Both the position numbers and the translations under genes were made by a program. DNA of 64,000 bases from [Mycobacterium] manitobense (GTDB lineage: Bacteria; Actinomycetota; Actinomycetes; Mycobacteriales; Mycobacteriaceae): the NCBI RefSeq assembly GCF_025821665.1, contig NZ_JACKSJ010000184.1, positions 1-64,000 on the forward strand. Reading direction: 5' to 3'. The notes under the pieces are model-generated. The model was not told the DNA's origin. It did not search any database and worked only from the letters and a program-made list of their open reading frames with translations. Of the stretch, positions 15,621-24,549 are shown piece after piece (the first letter of the stretch is position 1; each line of letters opens with the position of its first letter).

Positions 15621-17957
15621 TCAGGTCGCCGCCTTGGCGTCCTTGCCGGCCTTGCTGTCTTTACTGTCTTTGTCGTCGGTCTTGTTCGCATCCTTGTCGG
15701 ATGTGCCTGACGTCTGCTTGGCCTTCTTGTCGGCGCCGAGTGCCTTCTTCACACCGGCTTCGACCTTCTTGGCGGTCCGGTCCACGGCGTTGACCGTGTC
15801 CTTGACGGCCTTGCCTGCCGCATCGGCGGCGTCACGAAGCGGACGGGGTCGAGTCGGCTTCGGCGATTCCTCGTCGGCCTCGGCGTCGGTCAGTTCGTCG
15901 AGGGCGTTCCCGGTGACCTTCACGCCCCGGTCTTGTTCGACGGTCACCAGTTTCAGGTTCTCGCCCGGCACAGGCTTGATGTCCTCCTGCTGGTCCACCT
16001 CGACGCCGAACGTCGTCGGCTGCTCGAGGTCCGGAACCTTGGACACGAGGGTGAGGTCGCCTTCATCGGCCCGGGCGATCTGCGCGGCGGGCAGCTTGTC
16101 CAGCGCATCCTGGATCTGCGAGGTGAGGGCACCTGCGTCGAGTCCGGTGACGCCACCCGTCAGATCGCCCAGCCCGAGCAGGCCGAGCACGGCGGCAAGC
16201 GCATTCGACGCCGGTGCGTCGGTCTTCACCAGGCCGTCGTCGATCGCCTTCTGCACGCCGTAGACGAAGGACGTCACGACGTCCTCGGGCACCTTGGCCC
16301 AGTCCACGTCGGCGGGCAACGTGCCGAACGCGGTAGGGACGTCCGCCTCGTCGAAGCTGCGTTCGTACTCCCAGTAGCCGTCCGGGTTCCACACCCGCTC
16401 GACGTCGGTGTAGCCGAGATTGACCAGATTGGTCAGCACCGGATTCAGTGCGGTCCCGAGCGGGTTGTTGAGGTTCGCACCGGTGAGCAGGTTGATGACG
16501 TCGACAGCCAGGTAGGTCGGCTCGAGCAGCGGCAGGCTCTGGGCGTCCAGCGTGTAGTACACGTTGAGTCCTGGCCCCTGCGTCGGATTCGCGGGGTCGT
16601 ACTCGAAGCCGAGCAGGTCCGCGGTGAGCTGGGAGACCACCTGAGTCGTGAGGTCGCCGACGATCCCGCCCAGCGACTGGTCACGAAGGATGTACGTCGG
16701 GAAGAGCCCCGCGGCAACGTTGTTCGCCATCGTGAACGGATTCGGCCACGCGGCGAAGTCCGACATCGGCAGGTACTCGGCCGTCACGTCCAGCTTGATC
16801 GGAATGAGGTTTGCGCCGCCGAGCGTGAGGCCGGTCAGCGGAATGGTGATGTCGAGCGGATCGTCGGGGTCCGCGCTGCTCTGGATGTTCGTGTCGGGCG
16901 TGACGGTGTCGATGCCCAGCAACCGGAAGAGCGGGTACGCCCGGGCGAGGATGCCGCCGTTCGCGCGACCGGGATTGTCGATCAGCAGCATCGGCAGGAT
17001 GGTGAAACTGCCGAGCAGCGGATCTGTTTCGGCGTCGGCGCCGCCGGGCTGTTGCGGAAGCGCGTCGACCACCTGCTGGTAGGCCGCGCCCGCGGCGAAC
17101 GCCCCCAGGCCGTAGCCGGCGACGACCGGGACGCGCAGCGCGACGATCGACGGCAGCTCGCCGATGATCGGGATCTTCTCGCCTTCGGGGCGCGTCAGAT
17201 TGAGGACCTTGATCGCCGCATCGATCGTGCCCACCAGCGCCGTGCTGAGTCCGAGATCGCTGAGGATGTCGGCGAGGCCCAGAGAGAGGTAGTCGGTGCC
17301 GTTGATCTCGTCGGCGATCGAATTGGGCAGCGGCGGAGTCCAGCCGAGGTCGACGCCCAGCAGCTTGAGGAGGGTGAACGGCCCACCCGAGGTCACCAGG
17401 TTCAGGCCGAGCGCGTTCCCGAACTCCGACAGATCCAGCGGCTGGCTCGGGTCGAGACCGAGCAGCTGCCCGATGGAGAGGTTCAGCTCGCCGGGCAGCA
17501 CATTGTTGACCACGGCGAGAAGGGTGCCGAGGGTGCTGTCGCCGGTGATGAGCTCGCCGAGGTCGAGGCCGAGGCCACCGAGACCAGCGCTGCCGAGCAC
17601 GCCGCCGAGCGCATTGTTGAGCAGAGCGGTCGCCAGCGTCTCGGGGTCCACGCCTGCGGCCTCGGCGAGCGCGGCGAGATTGACGTTCTCGACGATCGCC
17701 CGCAGCACGACGTCGGCGAACTCCTGTGAGGCGTTGTACGCCCCGGCGCCCAGACCTCCCGTCACGTCGGGGATGGCCTCGGGCGCTGGGAAGATGTGCA
17801 CACCGGCGGTCAGGTCGTAGGCATCCTGCGACACCGCCGCGGCGTGCGCCCTCGGCGCTTCGCCGACGCCGACTGTCAGCGCGGTCGCCGTCGCGGTCAC
17901 CGCCCCGATCGCAGCGATCTTGCTCGACCGCTGCATTGCGGTGCGATGCTTCCCCAT
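15621..17957 (-). CDS. Secreted PE-PPE-domain protein without PE/PPE N terminus
   Basis: A 778-residue exported protein. The signal peptide (SSKIAAIGAVTATATALTV, cleaved near AHAAAV) leads to a long Leu/Gly-rich region and then a PE-PPE-type alpha/beta-hydrolase core: VVAGYGLGAFAAGAAY, LLIDNPGRANGGILAR and YLPMSDFAAWPNP. The elbow reads GYGLG where GYSQG is usual, so the nucleophile Ser appears to be Gly (codon 17109-17111). The last 90 residues are a Lys/Asp/Ala-rich disordered tail. I chose the ATG at 17957, preceded by AGGGA; the longer frame adds 40 residues with no signal. It is either catalytically dead or uses another residue. Confidence 0.75.
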   Translation of the reverse strand: MGKHRTAMQRSSKIAAIGAVTATATALTVGVGEAPRAHAAAVSQDAYDLTAGVHIFPAPEAIPDVTGGLGAGAYNASQEFADVVLRAIVENVNLAALAEAAGVDPETLATALLNNALGGVLGSAGLGGLGLDLGELITGDSTLGTLLAVVNNVLPGELNLSIGQLLGLDPSQPLDLSEFGNALGLNLVTSGGPFTLLKLLGVDLGWTPPLPNSIADEINGTDYLSLGLADILSDLGLSTALVGTIDAAIKVLNLTRPEGEKIPIIGELPSIVALRVPVVAGYGLGAFAAGAAYQQVVDALPQQPGGADAETDPLLGSFTILPMLLIDNPGRANGGILARAYPLFRLLGIDTVTPDTNIQSSADPDDPLDITIPLTGLTLGGANLIPIKLDVTAEYLPMSDFAAWPNPFTMANNVAAGLFPTYILRDQSLGGIVGDLTTQVVSQLTADLLGFEYDPANPTQGPGLNVYYTLDAQSLPLLEPTYLAVDVINLLTGANLNNPLGTALNPVLTNLVNLGYTDVERVWNPDGYWEYERSFDEADVPTAFGTLPADVDWAKVPEDVVTSFVYGVQKAIDDGLVKTDAPASNALAAVLGLLGLGDLTGGVTGLDAGALTSQIQDALDKLPAAQIARADEGDLTLVSKVPDLEQPTTFGVEVDQQEDIKPVPGENLKLVTVEQDRGVKVTGNALDELTDAEADEESPKPTRPRPLRDAADAAGKAVKDTVNAVDRTAKKVEAGVKKALGADKKAKQTSGTSDKDANKTDDKDSKDSKAGKDAKAAT

Positions 17958-18321
17958 CCGGACCGTCCCTTCGACCACTCTCAGGTTGCTCTCAGGCACC
18001 ATAACAGGGCTTACGAGATCTGCGACACATTGCTGAAAAATTGTCGGCGCCATCAACAACAAGCCGGCGGAGGGCACCTACCGGCCGCCGAACGGGCGTC
18101 CCCGCTGTTCAGCCGCTGATTAGTGAGCGGGTCGGTCCGGTGAGCAAATCTCGGATCCAAGACTGGCTAAGTTGCTGATCTCGGCTGGCGGCGTCGCTCG
18201 CGACGTCGGTAGCCCGTGCGAACGCAAACATCTCCGGCATCAAGGCCACCCGGCTGTCATCGCAGCACGTCACCACATTCGGAAGCACTTCTGGCACCTG
18301 ATGCAACAACGAAATCCGTCG
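17958..18321. other. 364-bp intergenic region, no gene recognised
   Basis: It lies between two minus-strand genes and should contain the promoter of the PE-PPE-domain gene. A 66-codon minus-strand frame (18109-18309) has no ribosome binding site or domain character, and I do not call it. Base composition is visibly less GC-rich than the neighbours around 18000-18060. No clear -35/-10 pair or hairpin stands out. Confidence 0.5.
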
Positions 18322-19092
18322 TTAGCTGCAACCCCGCAGGATTCCGGCGAGCACCGCCTCGGTCTGGGCCGCATAACCGCCGCCGAAGAGCACGACATGC
18401 GCGAGCAGCGGATAGACCTGGTGCAGTCCGACGCGGTCGCGCCACCCGGCGCGCAGCGGATGCACGCCCTGGTACCCGGCGATCACGTCGTCGAGATGCG
18501 GACAGCCGAACAACGCCAACATCGCCAGATCGGTCTCCCGGTGGCCGCCGTGCGCGGCCGGGTCGATCAGCACCACGCCGTCCGGCGTCCACATCACGTT
18601 GCCGCTCCACAGGTCACCGTGCAGACGCGCCGGCCGGTCGTCGTCGTCGAACCGCCCGGTTCGACACAGATCGGCCACGCCCTCGATCGCGGCGCGGCCC
18701 TCTGCGCTCATCCGCGGCGCCGCCGCCTCGGCCATCGGCCGCAGCCGCTCGAGGGCGTAGAACTCGCCCCAGAAATCATGGCCGGTCAGCGACATCGGCA
18801 GCGGACCGCTCAGCGGACCGAAGAAGCCGCCGCCTCGCCAACCCTGCGGGCCCGCGCCGAACGCGTCGGCTCCGGCATCGTGTGTCACCGCCAGTGCCGC
18901 ACCGAACTCCCGGGCCGCCGCCCGCGCCGGCGCCGCCGTCACCAGGCGCTCCAGCGTCAACGACGTCGCGTCGTGGGACACCACCCGCGCGCAGCGGGCA
19001 CCGCCTGCGGCGGCCAGCCACCCTAGACCTGCCGCCTCGAGGGCGAAGAAGCCATCGGGCGCCGCGGCGTTGCGTTTGACGAAGTCCGTCAT
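18322..19092 (-). CDS. Fructosamine/ketosamine kinase-family protein
   Basis: A 256-residue aminoglycoside phosphotransferase-fold kinase of the fructosamine-3-kinase group. Visible motifs are the catalytic HGDLWSGNVMW and the metal-binding DPAAHGGHRETDLAML. Members phosphorylate ketosamines on glycated proteins or small molecules. The ATG at 19092 overlaps the stop of the SDR gene (ATGA), so they are coupled. It is the last gene of the long minus-strand array starting at the mce1 locus. Confidence 0.87.
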   Translation of the reverse strand: MTDFVKRNAAAPDGFFALEAAGLGWLAAAGGARCARVVSHDATSLTLERLVTAAPARAAAREFGAALAVTHDAGADAFGAGPQGWRGGGFFGPLSGPLPMSLTGHDFWGEFYALERLRPMAEAAAPRMSAEGRAAIEGVADLCRTGRFDDDDRPARLHGDLWSGNVMWTPDGVVLIDPAAHGGHRETDLAMLALFGCPHLDDVIAGYQGVHPLRAGWRDRVGLHQVYPLLAHVVLFGGGYAAQTEAVLAGILRGCS

Positions 19093-19928
19093 CGCCGCCG
19101 CCGGCGCGGCACGCCGGCGATCAGTCCGATGATCAGATCCCGTACCGGCACCGGCATATTCGACATGAAGGCGACCTGCAGCCTCGGCCCGACACCGACG
19201 ATGTAGCGGGCCTTCGGCCGCCGTGCCGTCAGTGCCCGCTCGACGACGGCGGCGACCTTCGCGGCCGGGACCGTCATCCTGCGCGCGGCGGGGACGAACT
19301 TCTTCATCCCCGCGATGTGGCCGGCGTACAACGCGGCGAACTCGGCGGACATCCCCGCCTCGGTGTCGGTCACCATGGTGTCCGCCAGCCGCCACATGTC
19401 GGTGTCGGTCTGCGCCGGTTCCACGACGGCGACCGCGACGCCCCACGGCCGCAGCTCGACCCGCAGCGCGTCCGCGGCGCCCTCGAGCGCGAACTTGGAG
19501 GCGCTGTATGCGCCCAGCATCGGTACCGAGAGCCGCCCGTTGACACTCGAGACGAAGACCACCCGGCCCTGCGAGGCGCGCAGCTTCGGCAACACCGCTC
19601 GCGTGACGGCGAGCTGACCGAACACGTTGACCTCGAACTGTTCTCGCCACGCCGCCGGATCGATCGCCTCGACCGGCCCTGCGACGACGATGCCCGCGTT
19701 GTTCACCACCGCGTCCAATCGCGCAGGCAGCGCGCCGGCCAGCGCCGCAATCTGGGCCTCGTCGGTGACGTCGAGCAGCACCGCCGACACCCGATCGATC
19801 GCCGCCACCGCCTCGGCGTCCGCCGCGGTCCGCACGCCCGCGACGACGTCCCAGCCCGCCGCCGCCAGGTGTGCCACGAGTTGGCGGCCGATTCCCCTCG
19901 AAGCCCCGGTGATCAGTACTGTCGGCAT
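19089..19928 (-). CDS. Short-chain dehydrogenase/reductase
   Basis: A classical SDR of 279 residues: the cofactor loop TGASRGIG, the NNAG motif (residues about 86-89), Ser in VSSVNG and the active-site YSASK. The C-terminal extension with a hydrophobic stretch and an Arg-rich end (PRRRRR) suggests membrane contact, as in several mycobacterial SDRs. The substrate is unknown. It overlaps the fructosamine kinase gene by four bases and lies 9 bp after the small membrane protein gene. Confidence 0.87.
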   Translation of the reverse strand: MPTVLITGASRGIGRQLVAHLAAAGWDVVAGVRTAADAEAVAAIDRVSAVLLDVTDEAQIAALAGALPARLDAVVNNAGIVVAGPVEAIDPAAWREQFEVNVFGQLAVTRAVLPKLRASQGRVVFVSSVNGRLSVPMLGAYSASKFALEGAADALRVELRPWGVAVAVVEPAQTDTDMWRLADTMVTDTEAGMSAEFAALYAGHIAGMKKFVPAARRMTVPAAKVAAVVERALTARRPKARYIVGVGPRLQVAFMSNMPVPVRDLIIGLIAGVPRRRRR

Positions 19929-19937
19929 CGCCCGACC

Positions 19938-20621
19938 CTAGTGGCCCGCGGCGGGCGCGCGGCGGTGACGCAGGACGGCCGTCACCACCAGCACCACCAC
20001 ACCGACGAAGCACAGGCCCGCCCCGGCGATCGCGCCGAAGACCCCACCGATGAACCCGCCGACGCCCACGTCGTCCCCCACCCCGAAGGAATCCGAGGGT
20101 AGTCCGGTGCAGGTGATCCGGTACTCGCCGGCATCCTGCGCGGTCACCGTGAAGATCGCCTCCCAGTCGTTGAGGGTCAGCGAGCCGTCGAAGCGCTCCA
20201 TCCGCACGGAGTTACCCGGCCGGTTGGCGACGTCGCAGTTGACGTCGTGCGCCCCCGCCCCGCCGCTGTCGACGAACACCACCCTGGTGGCGCCCGCATC
20301 CATCTGCACCACGACGGCGTCACCGCTGGAGAAGGTGTCCGCGTCGCCGGGCGCCTTTCCGATCACGTCGACGATCATCGCCACGGCCACCGCAGCCCCG
20401 ACCAGGCCGAGGAGCAGCAGCACCGCGCCGACCATATACCAGGCCTTCCTCGGCGGGCGCTTGCCCGGTGGCGGCGGATAGAAGCCGGGGGCCGGGCTCC
20501 ACGGCTGTTCCGGGTGGCTACCGGCGGGCGCCTGCGGGTATCCGTACTGAGCCGGATTCGGCCGGGGCGGCGGCATATTGGGGCCGGTGCCGGAGTTCCA
20601 GGCGGACGGATCATTCGACAC
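19938..20621 (-). CDS. Membrane protein with Pro-rich N terminus and two TM segments
   Basis: The 227-residue protein has a proline/tyrosine-rich cytoplasmic N terminus (about residues 1-58), a first membrane helix (YMVGAVLLLLGLVGAAVAVAMIV), an outside domain with two cysteines (VNCDVANRP and RITCTGLP) and a second helix near the C terminus. The GTG at 20621 follows GAGGGGA at a proper distance and is preferred to the ATG seven codons upstream. Similar proteins are common in mycobacteria, but I cannot assign a function. Confidence 0.7.
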   Translation of the reverse strand: MSNDPSAWNSGTGPNMPPPRPNPAQYGYPQAPAGSHPEQPWSPAPGFYPPPPGKRPPRKAWYMVGAVLLLLGLVGAAVAVAMIVDVIGKAPGDADTFSSGDAVVVQMDAGATRVVFVDSGGAGAHDVNCDVANRPGNSVRMERFDGSLTLNDWEAIFTVTAQDAGEYRITCTGLPSDSFGVGDDVGVGGFIGGVFGAIAGAGLCFVGVVVLVVTAVLRHRRAPAAGH

Positions 20622-20656
20622 TGACGGCTCCCCTCGATGCATGTCCCGCGATGACC

Positions 20657-21337
20657 CTAACTGTCCGCACCGGGCCCGAACCGGAAGATCGCCGCCGCGC
20701 CCGCAACGACCAGTGCCGCAAGGGCGATCACCGGCGCCACCGTCACCAGGGTCAGCGTCGCCCCCACCACCGCTCCCCCGCACATCGTCAACACCACCGT
20801 GTACCGCAGCTTCTCCCGCTCACCGGTGCCACCGGCCAGTCTGCTGTCGAAGCCGAGCCCGACGATCGTCGACGTCAGCACCGTGGTGCTGAGTTCCTGG
20901 ATGCCGAACAGCCGGGCCGTGGCGTTCTGGCTGCCGAACACCACCGCGAGGCCCGCGATCAGGACGAGTTTCCCGCCGTCGTGATACTCGAGGACACCGG
21001 CCCCGGCGAGCACCGAGAGAATCAGCAGGGCAACGACTTCCACGCCGAGCGCCACCGTCAGCCAGCGACGCACCGCACTGTCGAGGTGACGCGCCAGCCG
21101 GCCACCGACGACGGTGCCGGCCACGAAGCTCACGAACGCCACGATCGCCGCGGTCAGGTCCACCCCGGAATCGGGGACGAACCAGAATCCCAGGAAGATG
21201 ACGTTGCCGGTCATGTTGGCGACGAACACATGGCCGAGCACCAGGACGCTGACCGCGTCGACCAGTCCGGTGGCGAACGTCAACAGCAGGAGCGCGGCGA
21301 CCGTCGCCCGCTGCGAGACAGGTGACGCGACGGCCAT
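20657..21337 (-). CDS. DUF1275 (YoaK-type) membrane protein
   Basis: A 226-residue integral membrane protein with six hydrophobic segments. Family-typical stretches are TGLVDAVSVLVLGHVFVANMTGN near the N terminus, and GSQNATARLFGIQELSTTVLT in the middle. DUF1275 members have no firm function; transport of small molecules is often suggested. It begins about 20 bp after the Rv0178-like gene ends, on the same strand, so it may extend the mce1 transcript. A GTG at 21346 is an alternative start. Confidence 0.85.
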   Translation of the reverse strand: MAVASPVSQRATVAALLLLTFATGLVDAVSVLVLGHVFVANMTGNVIFLGFWFVPDSGVDLTAAIVAFVSFVAGTVVGGRLARHLDSAVRRWLTVALGVEVVALLILSVLAGAGVLEYHDGGKLVLIAGLAVVFGSQNATARLFGIQELSTTVLTSTIVGLGFDSRLAGGTGEREKLRYTVVLTMCGGAVVGATLTLVTVAPVIALAALVVAGAAAIFRFGPGADS

Positions 21338-21357
21338 GGCGCCCACCCTCTGTCGGG

Positions 21358-22374
21358 CTAGATCTGAGGTGTCAGATCCAGCTTGGTGACGGCGTTCATC
21401 CGGGTGATCATCCAGTGCGCATCCTGGCGCTCCAGGGTGAGCCGGTAGGACAGGTACCGCAGCGACGGGATGTTCTTGCTCACCGGGCTCGTCGACACCG
21501 AGTTGGTGTACACCAGCGCGGTCGCCTCCGTCGGGGTCAGCGTCTCCACCGCCGCGCCCATCACCTCGGTGGTGTTGGTGACCTGCGCCTGCTTGTTGGT
21601 GGCCACGATGGCGTCGATGTAGCGGCGGTACTCCGACGCGAATTCACCTGTGAGGTAACGCGACGACCGGTCCGGCAACGTCTCCATGTCGTCCGGCGTG
21701 TAGGTCCACAGCGTGGTGACCGCCTCGGTCGCGGTGCGGGCGATGTCGACCTTGATGTCCACCGACGCGCGGTCGGCCAGATAGGGCTGCAGCTGCGATG
21801 CCGCGAACGCCGTGGCGCCGACGAACAGTACGCCGGCAGCGGCTGCCGCCGCGATCAGCCGACGCCCGGCCGGCCGGTGCGGCACCAGGATCGGTTCGGG
21901 CTCGGGTTCCCGGGGTGCCCCGTCCGCATCGCCGGCCGCTGCCTCGTCAGCGTCCTCGTCAGTGTCCTCGTCGCGCTCCTCGTCGCGCTCCTCGTCAGCG
22001 TCGTCGTCGGACACACCGGCGGCCTCCTCCGCGGCCTCCTCGTCCGGCTCGACGGGATCGACCGGGCCCGTGGCGGCGGCCGGTTCGCCGGTCGCGACGG
22101 GCGGTTCAGCCGGCGGCGCGTCGGGCTCGGCGGCCACCCGCGTGCGCCGTGACTTCCCGACCGGGGTGCGCGGCGCGGCGGTCTCTTCGGATTCCGTTGT
22201 CTCGACGGCGGTTTCGCCGGTGAACGGGTCCGTCTTGCGGCCACGGCCGAACGGCCACCACCGTCGTCGTCCCGTCGGCCCGGTGTCCGCCACGGTCTGC
22301 GTGCCGGTGTCGACGTCGCCGTCCCGGTCGGGATCCGTGGTCAGATCACCTGGATCAGGTTGCTGATCTTCCAC
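21358..22374 (-). CDS. Mce1-associated membrane protein, Rv0178-like
   Basis: About 338 residues. A long acidic, disordered cytoplasmic N terminus carries Asp/Glu repeats, followed by one membrane helix (RLIAAAAAAGVLFVGATAFAA) and an exported Mas-type domain (VDIARTATEAVTTLWTYTPDDMETLPDRSS ... RYLTGEFASEYRRYI). Mas proteins stabilise or assist Mce transporters; here it is the fourth after mce1F, as Rv0178 is. The GTG at 22374 gives a 34-bp overlap with the previous gene; a GTG at 22407 is also possible. Confidence 0.87.
   Translation of the reverse strand: MEDQQPDPGDLTTDPDRDGDVDTGTQTVADTGPTGRRRWWPFGRGRKTDPFTGETAVETTESEETAAPRTPVGKSRRTRVAAEPDAPPAEPPVATGEPAAATGPVDPVEPDEEAAEEAAGVSDDDADEERDEERDEDTDEDADEAAAGDADGAPREPEPEPILVPHRPAGRRLIAAAAAAGVLFVGATAFAASQLQPYLADRASVDIKVDIARTATEAVTTLWTYTPDDMETLPDRSSRYLTGEFASEYRRYIDAIVATNKQAQVTNTTEVMGAAVETLTPTEATALVYTNSVSTSPVSKNIPSLRYLSYRLTLERQDAHWMITRMNAVTKLDLTPQI
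21944..22010. repeat. 12-bp tandem repeat encoding an acidic stretch
   Basis: TCCTCGTCGCGC-type units repeat about three times with degenerate copies on both sides, encoding DEERDEERDED and similar residues in the Rv0178-like protein. In-frame and therefore length-tolerant. Confidence 0.7.
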
Positions 22375-22895
22375 TCTTGTCCTTCCTGGGATGCGGTCGC
22401 CACCCACCGGCTGCCGCTCTCGATCGTCGACTTGCCGTCCGGCGACTTGGTGCTGATCTTGGTGGCCACGAGGACGTCGGCGCTGCCGTCGGTGTTCCAG
22501 CGTTGCACGCCGGCCTCCAGCACCGTGCCCGTCGTCGGTTCGCCGCGTGCGACCTGGATGACGATCTCGTTGAGCTTCTCGCGGAACGTCTTGGCGAACT
22601 CGCCGGTGCCCTGGGCCAGGATGCGGTCCGCGTAGGCGTTGGCGTTGAACGGATCGAGCGTCGTGTACGACGTCATGAAGCTGCGCACGTAACCCAGCGC
22701 CGCGGCGTCATCGGTCTGCGCGCGGTGGCTCCGCTCATGACTGACCAGCATCAGCGTGCTCGCCGTGATCGCTGCCGCGACGAGCAGCGTGGCGATCGCC
22801 GCCACGATCGGCAGCCCCCACCGGATCGGCGGCTTCGGTTCGATGCGGAAGAAGTAGTCGGGCTCCCCCGACTCCACCTTGCGCCGGGGACTCAC
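22341..22895 (-). CDS. Mce1-associated membrane protein, Rv0177-like
   Basis: A 184-residue Mas protein: a short cytoplasmic head, one membrane helix (LPIVAAIATLLVAAAITASTLML) and an outside NTF2-like domain (LGYVRSFMTSYTTLDPFNANAYADRIL). It starts with a GTG that overlaps the upstream stop by four bases (GTGA) and is the third Mas gene after mce1F, matching Rv0177. Confidence 0.87.
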   Translation of the reverse strand: MSPRRKVESGEPDYFFRIEPKPPIRWGLPIVAAIATLLVAAAITASTLMLVSHERSHRAQTDDAAALGYVRSFMTSYTTLDPFNANAYADRILAQGTGEFAKTFREKLNEIVIQVARGEPTTGTVLEAGVQRWNTDGSADVLVATKISTKSPDGKSTIESGSRWVATASQEGQEWKISNLIQVI

Positions 22896-23866
22896 TGGGT
22901 CGCCCCGTTGATGAGTGGCCGTTTGAGCACCGCGAGGTTGGACACCCGCCACTGGCCGCCCGATTTCTCGAAGTCGACCCGCAGGGTGGCGGTGATGAAC
23001 TTCAGGTCCTTCGGGTCGGTGCCCCGCTGGCCCTGCATCGCAAGCAGCATCGCCGCCCGGTCCTCGCTCACGCCGGGGAGCACCGCGCTGCTGACGGCCC
23101 AGTACTCGTTGGTGCTGGCACCGGACTTCTTTGCCGCGTCCTGCTGCTCGGTGAGCTGCGCGCGGTACGAGTCGGTGGCCAGGCCCTGCGCCCTGGCGAA
23201 GTCGTCGGCCATGGTGTCCAGGCCGTAGCTCAGCATCTGCTCGACGATCCGCGGGCCCTGCTCGGCGATCTGCTGGTGCGCCTGGTCGACGGCCCGCTCC
23301 TGGCGGTACACCACGAGGTAGCTCAGTCCGACGGCGAGTGCGCAGACCACCACGGCGGCCAGCAGTACCTTGCCCGCGGTGCGGCGGACGTCGCGTTCGG
23401 GGCGATCGGACACCCGGACCTCGGTGCCCGTCAGCAGGTCGGCGAAGGTGCGGTTCCTGCCGTCCCACAGCGGCCACAACCAGCCGACCAGCAGCGCGGC
23501 CGTGTCCAGCAGGTGCGCGAGGTCGCGCACCAGGAGCCGCCACACCCCCGCGGCGGTCCCGTCCCGGCGTACGACGCGGATACCTGCCACCGCGCGCCCG
23601 ACCGACCAGCCCGTCGTCGCGGGCAGCAGCCAGCGGTTGGCCATCGTCGCCAGCACCGCCGCGGCGCCGGCGACGGTGAAGACCCAGAACAGCCATCCCG
23701 TCTCGAGCGCCGTGAACGCGCACAGCGCCATCGTCGCCGCCACAGCGACGCCCGGGAGCACGTCCAGTGCGATCGCCGCCGCCCGCGCCTGCCACGACGC
23801 CGGCCGGCCGTCCGGAGTTCCGGCGGCGGTCGCTTCGTGCGGTGGGGCGTCGAGGACAGCCGTCAC
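22892..23866 (-). CDS. RDD-domain/Mce1-associated fusion protein, Rv0176-like
   Basis: The 324-residue product joins an N-terminal RDD membrane domain (residues about 25-145, with ARAAAIALDVLPGVAV and the GRAVAGIRVVRRDG and WDGRNRTFADLLTGTEV segments) to another membrane helix and a C-terminal Mas-type exported domain. The same architecture occurs in Rv0176. The GTG at 23866 overlaps the previous stop by four bases. The RDD part may help anchor or gate the importer; its function is not established. Confidence 0.87.
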   Translation of the reverse strand: MTAVLDAPPHEATAAGTPDGRPASWQARAAAIALDVLPGVAVAATMALCAFTALETGWLFWVFTVAGAAAVLATMANRWLLPATTGWSVGRAVAGIRVVRRDGTAAGVWRLLVRDLAHLLDTAALLVGWLWPLWDGRNRTFADLLTGTEVRVSDRPERDVRRTAGKVLLAAVVVCALAVGLSYLVVYRQERAVDQAHQQIAEQGPRIVEQMLSYGLDTMADDFARAQGLATDSYRAQLTEQQDAAKKSGASTNEYWAVSSAVLPGVSEDRAAMLLAMQGQRGTDPKDLKFITATLRVDFEKSGGQWRVSNLAVLKRPLINGATQ

Positions 23867-24549
23867 GATGCGACCGTGTCGAGCTTGGCCACCTTGTAGG
23901 TGCCGTCGTCGGGGGCCATCTGCACACGCAGTCGGTAACCCTGCTCCTGATCGGAGGCCTCTGAGTTGGTCACCTTGGTCCGCACCGCGACGAGCACGTT
24001 GATCGAACCGTCGTCGTTGTGCTTCTCCACCGCGGCCCGGATGTCGGACACCTGCACCGCGACGTTCGCCGCCCGGTAGGCGTCGACGAGCATTCCGCCG
24101 TAGAGGCCCGCCTGCACGGCGAAGTCCCCGGTCGAGCACTCCAGGATCTTCGCCTGACTTGCGCTCATCGCGGCGGCGTCGGGCGCATGGGTGGCCGCCA
24201 CGCACTCCTTGGCCGACTGCAGCGCGGTGGCCTCGTTGCGCGCCAGCGTCCGGCTCTCGTCGTTCGACCGGAGCGTGAGGTATCCGCCGACGCCCGCGCC
24301 GACCGCCAGGACCACCAGCGCCGCACAGATCCCACCGACCCAGCCGCGGCCGAGCCGCGTCGGGCGACGATCGTCCACGGGGGTGGGCGGTGCCGTCTCC
24401 GCATCGACGGCTGCCTGGTCAGGGCCGTCCGCGGTGGTGTCTTCGATGGGTTCTTCGGTTGTCGTCTCGGTTGATACTGCTAACGACTGGTCCGGCGTTT
24501 GGTCAGCATCGGTGGGGTTCAGCTGGCGGGTGCCAGCATCTCCTTCCAT
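23863..24549 (-). CDS. Mce1-associated membrane protein, Rv0175-like
   Basis: A 228-residue Mas protein with a Thr/Glu/Asp-rich cytoplasmic N terminus, one helix (GGICAALVVLAVGAGVGGYL) and an outside domain with two cysteines (AKECVAATH and ILECSTGDF). It begins 31 bp inside the end of mce1F and is first of the four Mas genes, as Rv0175. Probably cotranslated with mce1F. Confidence 0.87.
   Translation of the reverse strand: MEGDAGTRQLNPTDADQTPDQSLAVSTETTTEEPIEDTTADGPDQAAVDAETAPPTPVDDRRPTRLGRGWVGGICAALVVLAVGAGVGGYLTLRSNDESRTLARNEATALQSAKECVAATHAPDAAAMSASQAKILECSTGDFAVQAGLYGGMLVDAYRAANVAVQVSDIRAAVEKHNDDGSINVLVAVRTKVTNSEASDQEQGYRLRVQMAPDDGTYKVAKLDTVAS

Noticed and set aside
15933..17729. 598-codon plus-strand frame opposite the PE-PPE-domain gene
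   Set aside because: The minus-strand product has signal peptide, family motifs and ribosome binding site; this one has none and reads as Arg/Glu/Gln-rich noise.
18109..18309. 66-codon minus-strand frame in the 364-bp gap
   Set aside because: No ribosome binding site, no hydrophobic or domain pattern, and the start is not supported.
21944..22010. Short repeats considered as a CRISPR array
   Set aside because: Units are 12 bp without spacers and are in frame within a Mce-associated gene.
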